Position numbers and translations under genes: made by a program. The notes under the pieces were generated by a model. That model did no database searches and was not told the DNA's origin. It saw only the letters and a list, made by a program, of their open reading frames with translations. Shown here piece by piece: positions 54,218 to 62,888 of a stretch of DNA of 64,000 bases. The stretch is from Chitinophagaceae bacterium (GTDB lineage: Bacteria > Bacteroidota > Bacteroidia > Chitinophagales > Chitinophagaceae). Each line of letters opens with the position of its first letter. The stretch's first letter is position 1. The DNA lies in NCBI GenBank assembly GCA_947446645.1, contig CANFHA010000002.1:266008-330007 (forward strand), written 5' to 3'.

Positions 54218-55051
54218 ATGATTCAAGATAACCAGACAAACATTTTATACCTCGCCGATACTCTACTCTTAAAATATCCGGTATTCTATCAGCGACTGGA
54301 AAAGACCTTAATCGAATGTCAGGTTGAATATCGTCTATTGCCAAATACCAAAGATGTGTGGGCGGTTGATTATATGCCTATACAGTTAAATGATAACCAA
54401 TTCGTCCAGTTTAATTATAACCCTGATTATTTAAAGCCTGCCAAATGGCATAAGACAATAACAGACGTTGATAAGGTCTGCGATTCGATCAAGATTAAAC
54501 CGGTTAAATCAAATATCATTCTCGATGGTGGCAACATTAGCAAATCCCGCCAGACAGTGATAATGTGCGATAAAGTGTTCAGAGAAAATACCGCTTTCAA
54601 AGAGAAGCAGCTAATTAAAGCACTGCAAAGTGCATTCGAAGTTGATAAGATTTTTTTTGTGCCACAGGATATGAACGATTTTACCGGACATGCAGATGGT
54701 ATGGTTAGGTTCCTAAACGAAGACACGGTATTGATAAATGACTATTCCAGCGAAAGCCCTGAATTTCAGTCGGCCTTTCGCATGTCGTTGCACAATGCCG
54801 GGCTTGAGTATGTTGATGTTCCCTATTGCCCAGATTTGAATACTAAGGATTCGGCGAAGGGTCTTTATTTAAACTACCTGGAGATGAACAAAATGATACT
54901 ATTGCCGGTATTTGGTATAAAAGAAGATGAGGCTGCGGTTAGACAATTCGAGGATCTGTTTTCGGGTTATACAATTCGGACGGTTGAAAGCGGTGAAATA
55001 GCAGCTCAGGGAGGCGTTTTGAACTGCATAAGTTGGAATATTAAGTCATAA
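54218..55051 (+). CDS. Agmatine/peptidyl-arginine deiminase-family protein
   Basis: 277 residues of the pentein (guanidino-group modifying) fold. The expected residues are present: KDVWAVDYMPIQL near 47, the acidic NIILDGGNISKS near 105, the catalytic His in FTGHADGMVRFL near 150 and the nucleophile Cys in QGGVLNCISWNI (about residue 271). Shorter than the usual ~340-residue agmatine deiminase. It lies 7 nt after the frameshifted gene and before hsdR; a deiminase inside a type I locus is unusual, so it may be defence cargo or a metabolic hitchhiker. Confidence 0.78.
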   Translation: MIQDNQTNILYLADTLLLKYPVFYQRLEKTLIECQVEYRLLPNTKDVWAVDYMPIQLNDNQFVQFNYNPDYLKPAKWHKTITDVDKVCDSIKIKPVKSNIILDGGNISKSRQTVIMCDKVFRENTAFKEKQLIKALQSAFEVDKIFFVPQDMNDFTGHADGMVRFLNEDTVLINDYSSESPEFQSAFRMSLHNAGLEYVDVPYCPDLNTKDSAKGLYLNYLEMNKMILLPVFGIKEDEAAVRQFEDLFSGYTIRTVESGEIAAQGGVLNCISWNIKS

Positions 55052-55060
55052 AACAATACT

Positions 55061-55264
55061 ATGGAAAGAGAAAAAATCACATTAGATCATTCAGAAACCT
55101 GCGATTCTTGCGGAAAAACTATTTCGGCTGGCGAACCTGTTTATCCTTTGTATGACACTAACAGTGAGCAACCCAATATTTCGCTGGAAGAGATACGAAC
55201 TGAATGGATTTTAAGCTTTTGTTCTGATTGCATTGGTCAGGTAAATCAACAAAGAATTGAATAA
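55061..55264 (+). CDS. Small zinc-ribbon protein
   Basis: 67 residues with two Cys pairs, ETCDSCGKTI and SFCSDCIGQV, spaced about 40 residues apart, consistent with a single zinc ribbon. An acidic stretch (EQPNISLEEIRTEW) lies between them. It is 9 nt after the deiminase gene. No family was assigned. Confidence 0.6.
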   Translation: MEREKITLDHSETCDSCGKTISAGEPVYPLYDTNSEQPNISLEEIRTEWILSFCSDCIGQVNQQRIE

Positions 55265-55358
55265 TAGGTAATCCGCCTCGCAAATTAATAAAATACCGTC
55301 TTTTACACGTATTTTAATACAAATAAATGTATTACTTTTCCCGCCCTACATTCATGTT

Positions 55359-58331
55359 ATGTCATTTAATGAACTTAATAGCGTTGAACACCTGATAATA
55401 AAAGAGTTGACCGGGGTCAACCTTAACGGAAATGCGCACCAGCTAAACGAACCTGATTCCCGGTATGGCAATGCCTTATGGGAGTATATACCAGCCGATA
55501 AACTAAAGAGAGAAATAACCGAGGTTTTACTGGAAAGTGAGCTAAAAGCCGCCCTTATAAAGATAAACCCGGAAATAGATAAACTGCCTGAACGTGCCGA
55601 TGAAGTAATCCATAAGCTTAGAGCCATTTTGTTGTCGGTAGGCAATTTTGGTCTTGTATCGGCCAATGAAGAATTTGCCTTATGGCTGAAAGGTGAAAAG
55701 ACTATGCCTTTCGGTAAGGATGGAGCCCATGTGCCGGTGAAACTGATAGATTTTGAGGACTACGGTAATAACAGTTATATACTTACCAATCAACTCAAGA
55801 TAAGAGCACGGGAAACTAAGATACCGGATATAGTGATGTTCATAAACGGTATTCCGGTAGTAATAGGCGAAGCAAAAACTCCGGTTCGCCCGGCAGTATC
55901 TTGGCTAGATGGTGCGTTTGATATTCACGACATTTATGAGAACTCAGTTCCCGCATTATTTGTGCCCAATATTCTCAGCTTTGCCACAGAGGGTAAAGAA
56001 TTAAGGTATGGGGCAATAAGAACGCCGCTTGAATTTTGGTGCCCCTGGCGGATAGAGGAGGAAAAAGACGAACTGGCAAAGTATGCTAACCTGCATGAAG
56101 TGAAGAAGCAGATGAGCAGCTTACTTCGGCCACAAACGTTGCTGGATATTTTGCAGAACTTCGTCATTTATTCCACCAATAGTAAAAAGCGAAAAATTAA
56201 GATAGTAGCCAGGTATCAGCAGTATGAGGGTGCCAACGCAATAGTGGAGCGGGTGCAGGACGGGTTAATTAAGAAAGGGTTGATTTGGCACTTTCAGGGT
56301 TCGGGCAAGTCATTATTGATGGTATTTGCCGCCCAAAAGATGCGACGGATGCAGGCATTGAAAAGCCCTACTGTAATCATTGTAATTGACCGGGTTGATC
56401 TGGATACTCAAATATCTGGTACGTTCAATGCCGCCGATATTCCTAACCTCGTTAATGCCGATAGCATAAAAGATCTGCACGACCTGCTTGAAAAGGACAC
56501 TCGCAAAATAATAATTGCAATGGTGCATAAGTTTAAGGATGCTTATGCCAACATGAATACAAGGGAAAATATTATCCTGATGGTAGATGAGGCTCACCGC
56601 ACACAAGAAGGTGATCTTGGCCGTAAAATGAGGGCGGCATTACCAAATGCTTTCCTGTTTGGTCTAACGGGAACACCTATTAATAAAGCGGACAAAAATA
56701 CATTCTGGGCATTTGGTGCGGAACAGGATGAAGGTGGCTATCTTAGCCGGTACACTTTTCAGGACAGTTTACGTGATGAACAAACCCGGCCACTGCATTT
56801 TGAACCACGCCTGCCGAACGTTCATATTGACAAGGAGAAACTTGATGTTGCCTTCAATGAGCTTGCAAATGACCTCAGCGAAGCCGATAAAAACTTACTT
56901 AGCCAACAGGCTGCTAAAATGTCGGTTTTCCTTAAATCGCCGGAAAGAATAAAAACGATAGTAAGTGATATTGTAGAGCATTTTCGCCAGCATGTAGAAC
57001 CTCAAGGGTTTAAAGCAATGATTGTTGCGCCTGACCGGGAAGCATGTGTATTATACAAAGATCAGCTTGATAAGTTATTACCCGAGGATTTTAGCCAGAT
57101 AGTTATTTCTACTTCGGCCAATGACAGCTTTGAATTCAAGCAGAAGTGGGCTATGGATAAGGACAAGCAGGAAAAGATAGTAGATCAATATAACGATGCT
57201 AATTCATCGTTGAAATTCCTGATTGTAACGGCCAAGCTGCTGACCGGATTCGATGCACCTATCCTGCAAACAATGTACCTGGACAAGTCTATGAAAGACC
57301 ATACACTTTTGCAGGCTATTTGTCGAACCAACCGGTTATTTCCAAATAAGTCCTTTGGTAGAATCGTTGATTATTTTGGCGTATTTGACGATACAGCAAA
57401 AGCACTTGCCTTTGATGAACTAGCGGTCAAAGCCATCGTAACCAACTTACAGGAGCTAAGAGAACAACTGCCTGTTTTAATTGATAAGACCTTGCTTCAT
57501 TTTACCGGCACAGATCGTTCAGTTGACGGTTTTGAAGGCTTGACAAAGGCACAGGAATGTATCAATACGAATGATAAACGGGATGCTTTTGCCAAAGATT
57601 ACAACTCTTTATCCAAAGTATGGGAAGCTCTAAGCCCGGACCCGATACTGAATCATCACCAGAAAGACTATAAATGGCTTAGTCAGGTTTACACATCAGT
57701 TCGTCCGGCAACAGATGATCATGGCAGGCTGTTATGGCACGCATTAGGCGCACAAACAACCGCATTGATACATGAGCACATCCACGTAGATGGTGTAAAC
57801 CATGACATGGAGGAAATGGTTCTGGATGCAGAGGTCATAGATGGGCTGATGAACAAAAAGGACCCGAAAGAAGCCGAGAAGGTAATGCGTTTACTCATAT
57901 ACAGGTTCAAGGGTCATGGCGCAAATCCTGAAATTAAGAAACTCAGTGAGCGTCTTGATGATGTCCGGCTAAAAGCTGAAAAGGGATTAATCGGCAGCAT
58001 AGAGTTTATTAAAGAGCTCTGCCAAATTGCAAGGGATACTTTGGAGGTTGAAAGAAATATTTATACTCCAGAAGAACGTAAATCAGCAACATCGGTACTT
58101 ACAGAGCTATTCTTAGAGTTGAAAACCGATAAAACCCCGGCGGTGGTAGAGCGGATAGTAAACGATATTGATTCTATCGTAAAAATCGTCCGTTTCCCCG
58201 GCTGGCAAACAACCGTAGCAGGGGAAAGAGAGGTGCAAAAGTCATTGCGAAAGACCCTGCTTAAATATCAGCTTCATAAGGAAGAAGAACTTTTTGAAAA
58301 GGCTTATGGGTATATTAAAGAGTATTATTGA
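55359..58331 (+). CDS. hsdR: Type I restriction endonuclease subunit R
   Basis: 990 residues. The N-terminal nuclease domain has Asp157 (KIPDIVMFING) and Glu171-x-Lys173 (VVIGEAKTP), the PD-(D/E)XK site. The SF2 translocase follows with Walker A Lys317 (FQGSGKSLLMVFAAQ), DEAH (MVDEAHRTQEG, Asp410) and motif III FGLTGTPINKA. A helical C-terminal domain (about 700-990) ends LLKYQLHKEEELFEKAYGYI. Together with HsdM and HsdS it translocates and cuts unmethylated DNA. It stands 2 kb after hsdS, beyond the accessory genes. Its 3' end is repeated in a decayed form at 61.4 kb. Confidence 0.95.
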   Translation: MSFNELNSVEHLIIKELTGVNLNGNAHQLNEPDSRYGNALWEYIPADKLKREITEVLLESELKAALIKINPEIDKLPERADEVIHKLRAILLSVGNFGLVSANEEFALWLKGEKTMPFGKDGAHVPVKLIDFEDYGNNSYILTNQLKIRARETKIPDIVMFINGIPVVIGEAKTPVRPAVSWLDGAFDIHDIYENSVPALFVPNILSFATEGKELRYGAIRTPLEFWCPWRIEEEKDELAKYANLHEVKKQMSSLLRPQTLLDILQNFVIYSTNSKKRKIKIVARYQQYEGANAIVERVQDGLIKKGLIWHFQGSGKSLLMVFAAQKMRRMQALKSPTVIIVIDRVDLDTQISGTFNAADIPNLVNADSIKDLHDLLEKDTRKIIIAMVHKFKDAYANMNTRENIILMVDEAHRTQEGDLGRKMRAALPNAFLFGLTGTPINKADKNTFWAFGAEQDEGGYLSRYTFQDSLRDEQTRPLHFEPRLPNVHIDKEKLDVAFNELANDLSEADKNLLSQQAAKMSVFLKSPERIKTIVSDIVEHFRQHVEPQGFKAMIVAPDREACVLYKDQLDKLLPEDFSQIVISTSANDSFEFKQKWAMDKDKQEKIVDQYNDANSSLKFLIVTAKLLTGFDAPILQTMYLDKSMKDHTLLQAICRTNRLFPNKSFGRIVDYFGVFDDTAKALAFDELAVKAIVTNLQELREQLPVLIDKTLLHFTGTDRSVDGFEGLTKAQECINTNDKRDAFAKDYNSLSKVWEALSPDPILNHHQKDYKWLSQVYTSVRPATDDHGRLLWHALGAQTTALIHEHIHVDGVNHDMEEMVLDAEVIDGLMNKKDPKEAEKVMRLLIYRFKGHGANPEIKKLSERLDDVRLKAEKGLIGSIEFIKELCQIARDTLEVERNIYTPEERKSATSVLTELFLELKTDKTPAVVERIVNDIDSIVKIVRFPGWQTTVAGEREVQKSLRKTLLKYQLHKEEELFEKAYGYIKEYY

Positions 58332-58400
58332 TCATGCTAAGCACATATTGAGTGTAATAATGAAGGTTCTTATTAATTGGTAAGTTAAAAACGGAATTGT

Positions 58401-59375
58401 ATGTTTTATCCAAATTTTATTGAAGATGTCTGCTACCATCCACCCCATATCAACAAAGTGCTACATGAAATTAATAAGAGCGTACCCGGTTATTTTCAAA
58501 AATTTATTGATACCGAAAATGGTACGATAGTAACAGCAGATGCAGCTGCGAAAATATCGGCTACTGTCGGCGCTACGTCTAAGCCTAGTCACATACCTAA
58601 GTCTCCAAAGAAGATCCTGGAAAGAATATTACGGGAGAGCATTGATGATTTTGAATCCGACAGAAAAATTTATACGAATATTTTAGATCCGGAATCCATG
58701 GCAGAATACAGTCTAGATAAAGGTTCTTTTAAAAATACTGTACTTAAAAATCTAATCCCAATTATCCGAAAAACGCTCCAAAACCGGCGAGCGGAAGAAT
58801 TAGATAAATATCGCAAAGCATTCAATTTTGCTCAACCAGGAGACTTGTTTAATGTCGTCAATAAAATTGTTTCTTTTGCCGAAAAGTGGCAAAAGACTTG
58901 GTATAATTCGGAAGAGTTTGAAAAAATTAAACGGTATAATGAATTGGAATATAGTATTTTGGATAAGGATGAATATACATCATATGGAGTCATTGGCGGA
59001 GGAATAAAGAGCGCATTTCTATATAAACTCTACCCTTTTATGTTCCCAAACCGCAGTCGTATGTCTTTATGGGCCTTATGGTATCTTACTGAAAAAAAAC
59101 AATTCGGATGTAAAGAGGATTCGGAATTTTTAATGATAAACATTAAAGAGGGAACCACACAACAGAATTATTTTTATCCTTACGGTCTTTTTTCTTACTA
59201 CGCACTACAAATTTATATAAAGTTGAAATCTCTATACGCAATGCAGGGTGTTAGCTTACCTATAGAATACAGATTTGTTGTGGTAGAAAAGTTTCTAACA
59301 TTTATTGCTCATCAACATCAAAATGAGATTGAGTTATTAAAACAAGATTCTCAAAATTACGAGTATGAATATTAG
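58401..59375 (+). CDS. Unknown partner protein of the RecQ-nuclease fusion
   Basis: 324 residues, no family recognised. Visible features: an N-terminal FYPNFIEDVCYHPPHINKVL, a basic helical region (about 70-150: KSPKKILERILRESIDDFES), and a C-terminal half with SFKNTVLKNLIPIIRKTLQN, AFLYKLYPFMFPNRSRMSL and QIYIKLKSLYAMQGVSLPIE. Many Tyr/Phe/Lys residues and low GC suggest recent transfer. It overlaps the RecQ gene by 11 nt and is probably translated with it. A DNA- or protein-recognition role is possible but not shown. Confidence 0.6.
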   Translation: MFYPNFIEDVCYHPPHINKVLHEINKSVPGYFQKFIDTENGTIVTADAAAKISATVGATSKPSHIPKSPKKILERILRESIDDFESDRKIYTNILDPESMAEYSLDKGSFKNTVLKNLIPIIRKTLQNRRAEELDKYRKAFNFAQPGDLFNVVNKIVSFAEKWQKTWYNSEEFEKIKRYNELEYSILDKDEYTSYGVIGGGIKSAFLYKLYPFMFPNRSRMSLWALWYLTEKKQFGCKEDSEFLMINIKEGTTQQNYFYPYGLFSYYALQIYIKLKSLYAMQGVSLPIEYRFVVVEKFLTFIAHQHQNEIELLKQDSQNYEYEY

Positions 59376-61353
59376 AGCAAACGAAGTATTTCGCAACAAT
59401 TTTCACCGTCTTTCAAATCAATTTCCGTTAAAACCATTTCAGGAAAGAGTTATTAATCATGTTATTGACAACGGGTCAACGGTGGCAGTTATGCCTACTG
59501 GCGGTGGTAAGTCCTTGATTTATTGGGTTGCCGCACAGGCTCTTGGTGGTACGTGCTTGGTGGTTTCTCCACTCATCGCCTTAATTGACGAACAGGCCGA
59601 CAAGCTAACTAAGGAAGGTTTTGAAGTGTTGGCTATTCATGCTGGCATGGGCGCGTCTGAGCAAATGAAGCAACTTAAAAAATTTGCTTCAGGTAAATCA
59701 AATCCTGATTTCATATTTGCAAGTCCAGAACGAATGGCTACTGATGGTTTTTTTGAATATTGTCTGTCGTTGCAATTCCATAAAATAAAACTGCTAGTAG
59801 TAGATGAGGTGCATTGCATAAGTCAATGGGGTTTTGATTTTCGACCATTTTATAAAAGAATTCCAACCTTTTTGAATGATATTTTCAAGGATAAATGGCC
59901 AGTAGTATTAGGCTTAACTGCAACAATTAATCCTAAAGAGTTGCAGGACATTTCAAGCGATTTTAGAATACCAAAAAAATCAATTCTAAAAGATGATGTT
60001 CTCTTGCGTTTTGACATTGATTTAATGGTAGAGAAATATTCAAAAGAGGAGGAAAAAGAAGAACGGTTGTGGCAACTGATTTCTGAACATTCTGAGGAAA
60101 AAGTTCTTGTATATCTCTATCGGAAATACCATAAAAGGGGTGTTGAAAACTTATGCCAAGTTGCAGTTGAAAAGGGAATCAAAACACTAGCTTTTCATGG
60201 TGATATGACTGGAGGTGATAGGCAGGAAATAATTAGAGACTTTAAGGAGGGGAAAGCTAATGTAGTCTTTGCTACTAATGCTTTCGGTATGGGCATTGAC
60301 ATTCCAGACATACGTTTAGTTATTCATTTTATGATACCTGAATCTATTGAGCAGTATTATCAAGAAATAGGGCGTGCCGGTAGGGATGGGCAAGGCGCAA
60401 CTGCTTATATGTTTTACACTAACAAAAACATACAAGTCCGAAAGACCCATTTTATTGATAAGTCTTTTCCTGCTGAAGACGAAATAAAATTGTTATTTAC
60501 AAAGGCAGTCAATAATGAAACAGGGAAAAAGACATTACAGTATTTCGCAGAGGAAGAGCTACAATCAGCCCTACCATACTTTTTGAATTGTGGGGCCATA
60601 TCAATTGAAGGCAAAGGCTTCACGAGTTTGAATGTATTTAAAAGCAATAAAGATGCGCAGCTTCAAAATGTGGTTGATTCGTCTAGGACGGGTATGGTGA
60701 TCGCTGTAATGATGAAACAACAATATCTCAATTTAACTTGCCGTGATTTTTTTAATATTACCTATAGGGCATTGGTAGGTGATTCTGCTACGTTGTCTAA
60801 AAATTTAGATAAATGCTTGGTTATTGAAGCTAAAGAAAACGAACTGAGTAGCGATCAAATAAAAGAAATTGAAACTGACACCGTCGTAAAAAGAGCATAT
60901 AAACACAGTTTGCTTGATTACTTAGTATACCTGTTAGATAATTACGACAATTCAAAATCTCTACATCAGGAAATCGGAAGATACCTTGGTGTCAGCAAGC
61001 ACTTACTAGGCAAAATTCATAAAACTGAGTCTGGTATTTGGGTCCGTTCAAAGTCCGAAGTTATTATTGCAAATATTCTATACAGGTCACAAATACCATT
61101 TGATTACGAAGAGAAATTATTTTATGAAAAGACAAAATGGAAAGAACCTGATTTTACAATTAAATACAATGAAAAAATATGGTATTGGGAACATTTAGGA
61201 ATGACTGATGATGAAAAATATAATGACGACTGGAAAGAAAAGAAAGAAATCTACGGAAGGTTGGGAATAATGAATCAACTGATAACGACCAAAGAGAGTA
61301 GTGTTTTAAGCAGCATTGTAAATGAGAAAATAAAGTTGATCAAAGGGCATTAA
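59365..61353 (+). CDS. RecQ-family helicase fused to a PD-(D/E)XK-like nuclease domain
   Basis: 662 residues. The RecQ SF2 core has Lys49 in MPTGGGKSLIYWVAAQALGG, DEVH in VVDEVHCISQWGFDFRPFY (about 147-150), GLTATI, and motif VI EIGRAGRDGQGATAYMF. Instead of RQC/HRDC, the C-terminus (about 555-645) has a nuclease pattern seen in defence helicases: Glu565 (VRSKSEVIIANILY), Asp596 (EPDFTIKY), Glu609 (WYWEHLGMTDDEKYNDDW) and a Lys-rich helix. It would unwind and cut DNA. Normal cellular RecQ lacks this domain. The 324-residue gene upstream overlaps it by 11 nt. Confidence 0.82.
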   Translation: MNIRANEVFRNNFHRLSNQFPLKPFQERVINHVIDNGSTVAVMPTGGGKSLIYWVAAQALGGTCLVVSPLIALIDEQADKLTKEGFEVLAIHAGMGASEQMKQLKKFASGKSNPDFIFASPERMATDGFFEYCLSLQFHKIKLLVVDEVHCISQWGFDFRPFYKRIPTFLNDIFKDKWPVVLGLTATINPKELQDISSDFRIPKKSILKDDVLLRFDIDLMVEKYSKEEEKEERLWQLISEHSEEKVLVYLYRKYHKRGVENLCQVAVEKGIKTLAFHGDMTGGDRQEIIRDFKEGKANVVFATNAFGMGIDIPDIRLVIHFMIPESIEQYYQEIGRAGRDGQGATAYMFYTNKNIQVRKTHFIDKSFPAEDEIKLLFTKAVNNETGKKTLQYFAEEELQSALPYFLNCGAISIEGKGFTSLNVFKSNKDAQLQNVVDSSRTGMVIAVMMKQQYLNLTCRDFFNITYRALVGDSATLSKNLDKCLVIEAKENELSSDQIKEIETDTVVKRAYKHSLLDYLVYLLDNYDNSKSLHQEIGRYLGVSKHLLGKIHKTESGIWVRSKSEVIIANILYRSQIPFDYEEKLFYEKTKWKEPDFTIKYNEKIWYWEHLGMTDDEKYNDDWKEKKEIYGRLGIMNQLITTKESSVLSSIVNEKIKLIKGH

Positions 61354-61361
61354 TTCCGCTA

Positions 61362-61505
61362 TTTCCAAGCCAGCAAATTACGGCGCAGGAAAGGTGGCTG
61401 AAAAAGTTATTGTAAAAACCTCTATTAAAATATCAGCTTCATAAGTGCCCGGAGCTTTTAGAAAAGGCTTTTGGGTTCGTAAAGAAGGATTATAGATTTG
61501 AGTAA
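61362..61505 (+). pseudogene. Decayed second copy of the hsdR 3' end
   Basis: Reading the frame at 61362 gives FPSQQITAQERWLKKLL, a stop, then KPLLKYQLHKCPELLEKAFG and FVKKDYRFE. This matches, position by position, the intact HsdR end (FPGWQTTVAGEREVQKSLRK, then TLLKYQLHKEEELFEKAYGYIKEYY). The DNA shares an exact 18-bp block, AAATATCAGCTTCATAAG, at 58263-58280 and 61428-61445. The relic is not a recent copy but a different allele's tail, with a TAA at 61413-61415. It shows that the RecQ cassette sits between two hsdR tails. Confidence 0.85.
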
Positions 61506-61538
61506 AAGTGTATATCAGTACTGTTAAAATAATTTTAT

Positions 61539-62289
61539 ATGATGTCTAAAGATGAAATAGCAAGGATAATTAATCCAGAATTTCCCGGAGTATACGCACC
61601 TACAACAGAGCCGACAAAATTAATCTTTACAGACGGGTCAGAAAAAGTAGGCTATTTTGAGGCTACAAAGAATTCGGACAGTTTAGAGAAAGAAAATAAA
61701 TACACCTTTATTGAGTTTGGCGAGAATAGTCAAATGTATCGCGCAACGAGAGATTTGAAGTATGTAACGACAATTGATGCCAATTTGCTTAAATCAGTTG
61801 AATATCCATCTTATTCATCGCTATTATTAAAGCAGTTAAAAAAACATCAATAAAATAGTCGATAAAGGGCAAGAAAGAAAATGGTTAGAATATAAAGAGA
61901 ATTGGACCAACTCGATCAAAGATTTGACCGGTACAATTATGTACAAATGGTTGGAGGAATATGAAAAATCAGGTTTCATGAGCTTCTCCGTTTTACCTGT
62001 TAAGAGGTATGAAGCAAATTTGGGTGAATATTTAACGACTGTTTTGGAAATACAGATAAATAATGGCAGAGCAATCTCAGTCGATCCAGTATCAAGTATA
62101 TCATCAGATTATGACGGTCGTTTGGATTTCTATATGCTAGGCAATATGAATAAAAAGGTTTCTATTCTGAGAAAACTCATTAATGACCGTGAATATGTGT
62201 GGCTTCTTGCAAAGTCATCTGATCCCAAAACTCATTTTCCATTAAACCAAGAATTATTTATAAAACAAATTATTGAATGGTTACAATAA
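61539..62289 (+). pseudogene. Unknown gene split by a +1 frameshift at an A7 tract
   Basis: Frame 1 (61539-61853) encodes 104 residues starting MMSKDEIARIINPEFPGVYA and ending LKQLKKHQ. Frame 2 is open from 61840, has no ATG before 61939, and reads NINKIVDKGQERKWLEYKEN then IKDLTGTIMYKWLEEYEKSG to a TAA at 62289. The seven As at 61838-61844 join them if one A is removed, giving ~250 residues. The frame 2 product would otherwise start at TTG 61924 or ATG 61939. No family was recognised. The same kind of homopolymer split is seen at 53765-53769. Confidence 0.65.
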
Positions 62290-62831
62290 ACAATGAAGAA
62301 ATCCTTAACACCTACCACTATCTTTTAACGATAAAAAATATAGTGGAGCGGGACTTTGTACACGTACAAAAGAATAAATCTTATTTGGACAACCTTGTCC
62401 CTCAAGAATTAGAGAATATTTATTCCCAAAAGTATCAAACGGCGATGGTTTTTATTGATGGGACAGCTCAGTTATTGAAAGATTTTTCATTGGTTTCATT
62501 GGTCACCGCTTTCGAAAAGGCAGTATTTGCAAAATACCGTACATCCTACGGTGTGCTTCGTACTGTTGTCAAAGACCAAGCAGAACAACCCTTGGATTTT
62601 TTTGATTCTCGGGAAAGGTTTATTAATGACAATATTGATAGATTAGCTGGTATATTATTTCTGATTGATGGAATAATTGATCGGGATACGATGGAGACTC
62701 TAAAACAAATTAAAGAGCATCGAAATTATATCGTTCATGGAAAAAGGGATTCAGCTCCGCCAGCATTTGAGTTCGATATAGATACAATTGCTAAGACGCT
62801 TGACAATGCAGTCGCAGAAATTTCTCAGTAA
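62277..62831 (+). CDS. HEPN-like protein
   Basis: 184 residues, helical. The motif LKQIKEHRNYIVHGKR has Arg149-x4-His154, the catalytic R-x4-6-H signature of HEPN proteins, in the usual position near the last helices. The start overlaps the frameshifted gene by 13 nt. HEPN proteins of this size often pair with a nucleotidyltransferase antitoxin, but none is seen here. RNA cleavage is inferred from the motif only. Confidence 0.68.
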   Translation: MVTINNEEILNTYHYLLTIKNIVERDFVHVQKNKSYLDNLVPQELENIYSQKYQTAMVFIDGTAQLLKDFSLVSLVTAFEKAVFAKYRTSYGVLRTVVKDQAEQPLDFFDSRERFINDNIDRLAGILFLIDGIIDRDTMETLKQIKEHRNYIVHGKRDSAPPAFEFDIDTIAKTLDNAVAEISQ

Positions 62832-62888
62832 TAAACAATTTTTGCTTTATAAGTGAGAGTTAATAATTTCTGCTAAAAACTTAAAGAA

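Noticed and set aside
47331..58331. The island as a BREX, DISARM or Druantia system
   Set aside because: No pglZ/brxL, drmA/drmB or druE-like genes are visible; hsdM, hsdS and hsdR define a type I system.
59365..61353. Cellular housekeeping recQ
   Set aside because: The RQC and HRDC domains are missing, a nuclease-like domain replaces them, and the gene overlaps an unknown island gene.
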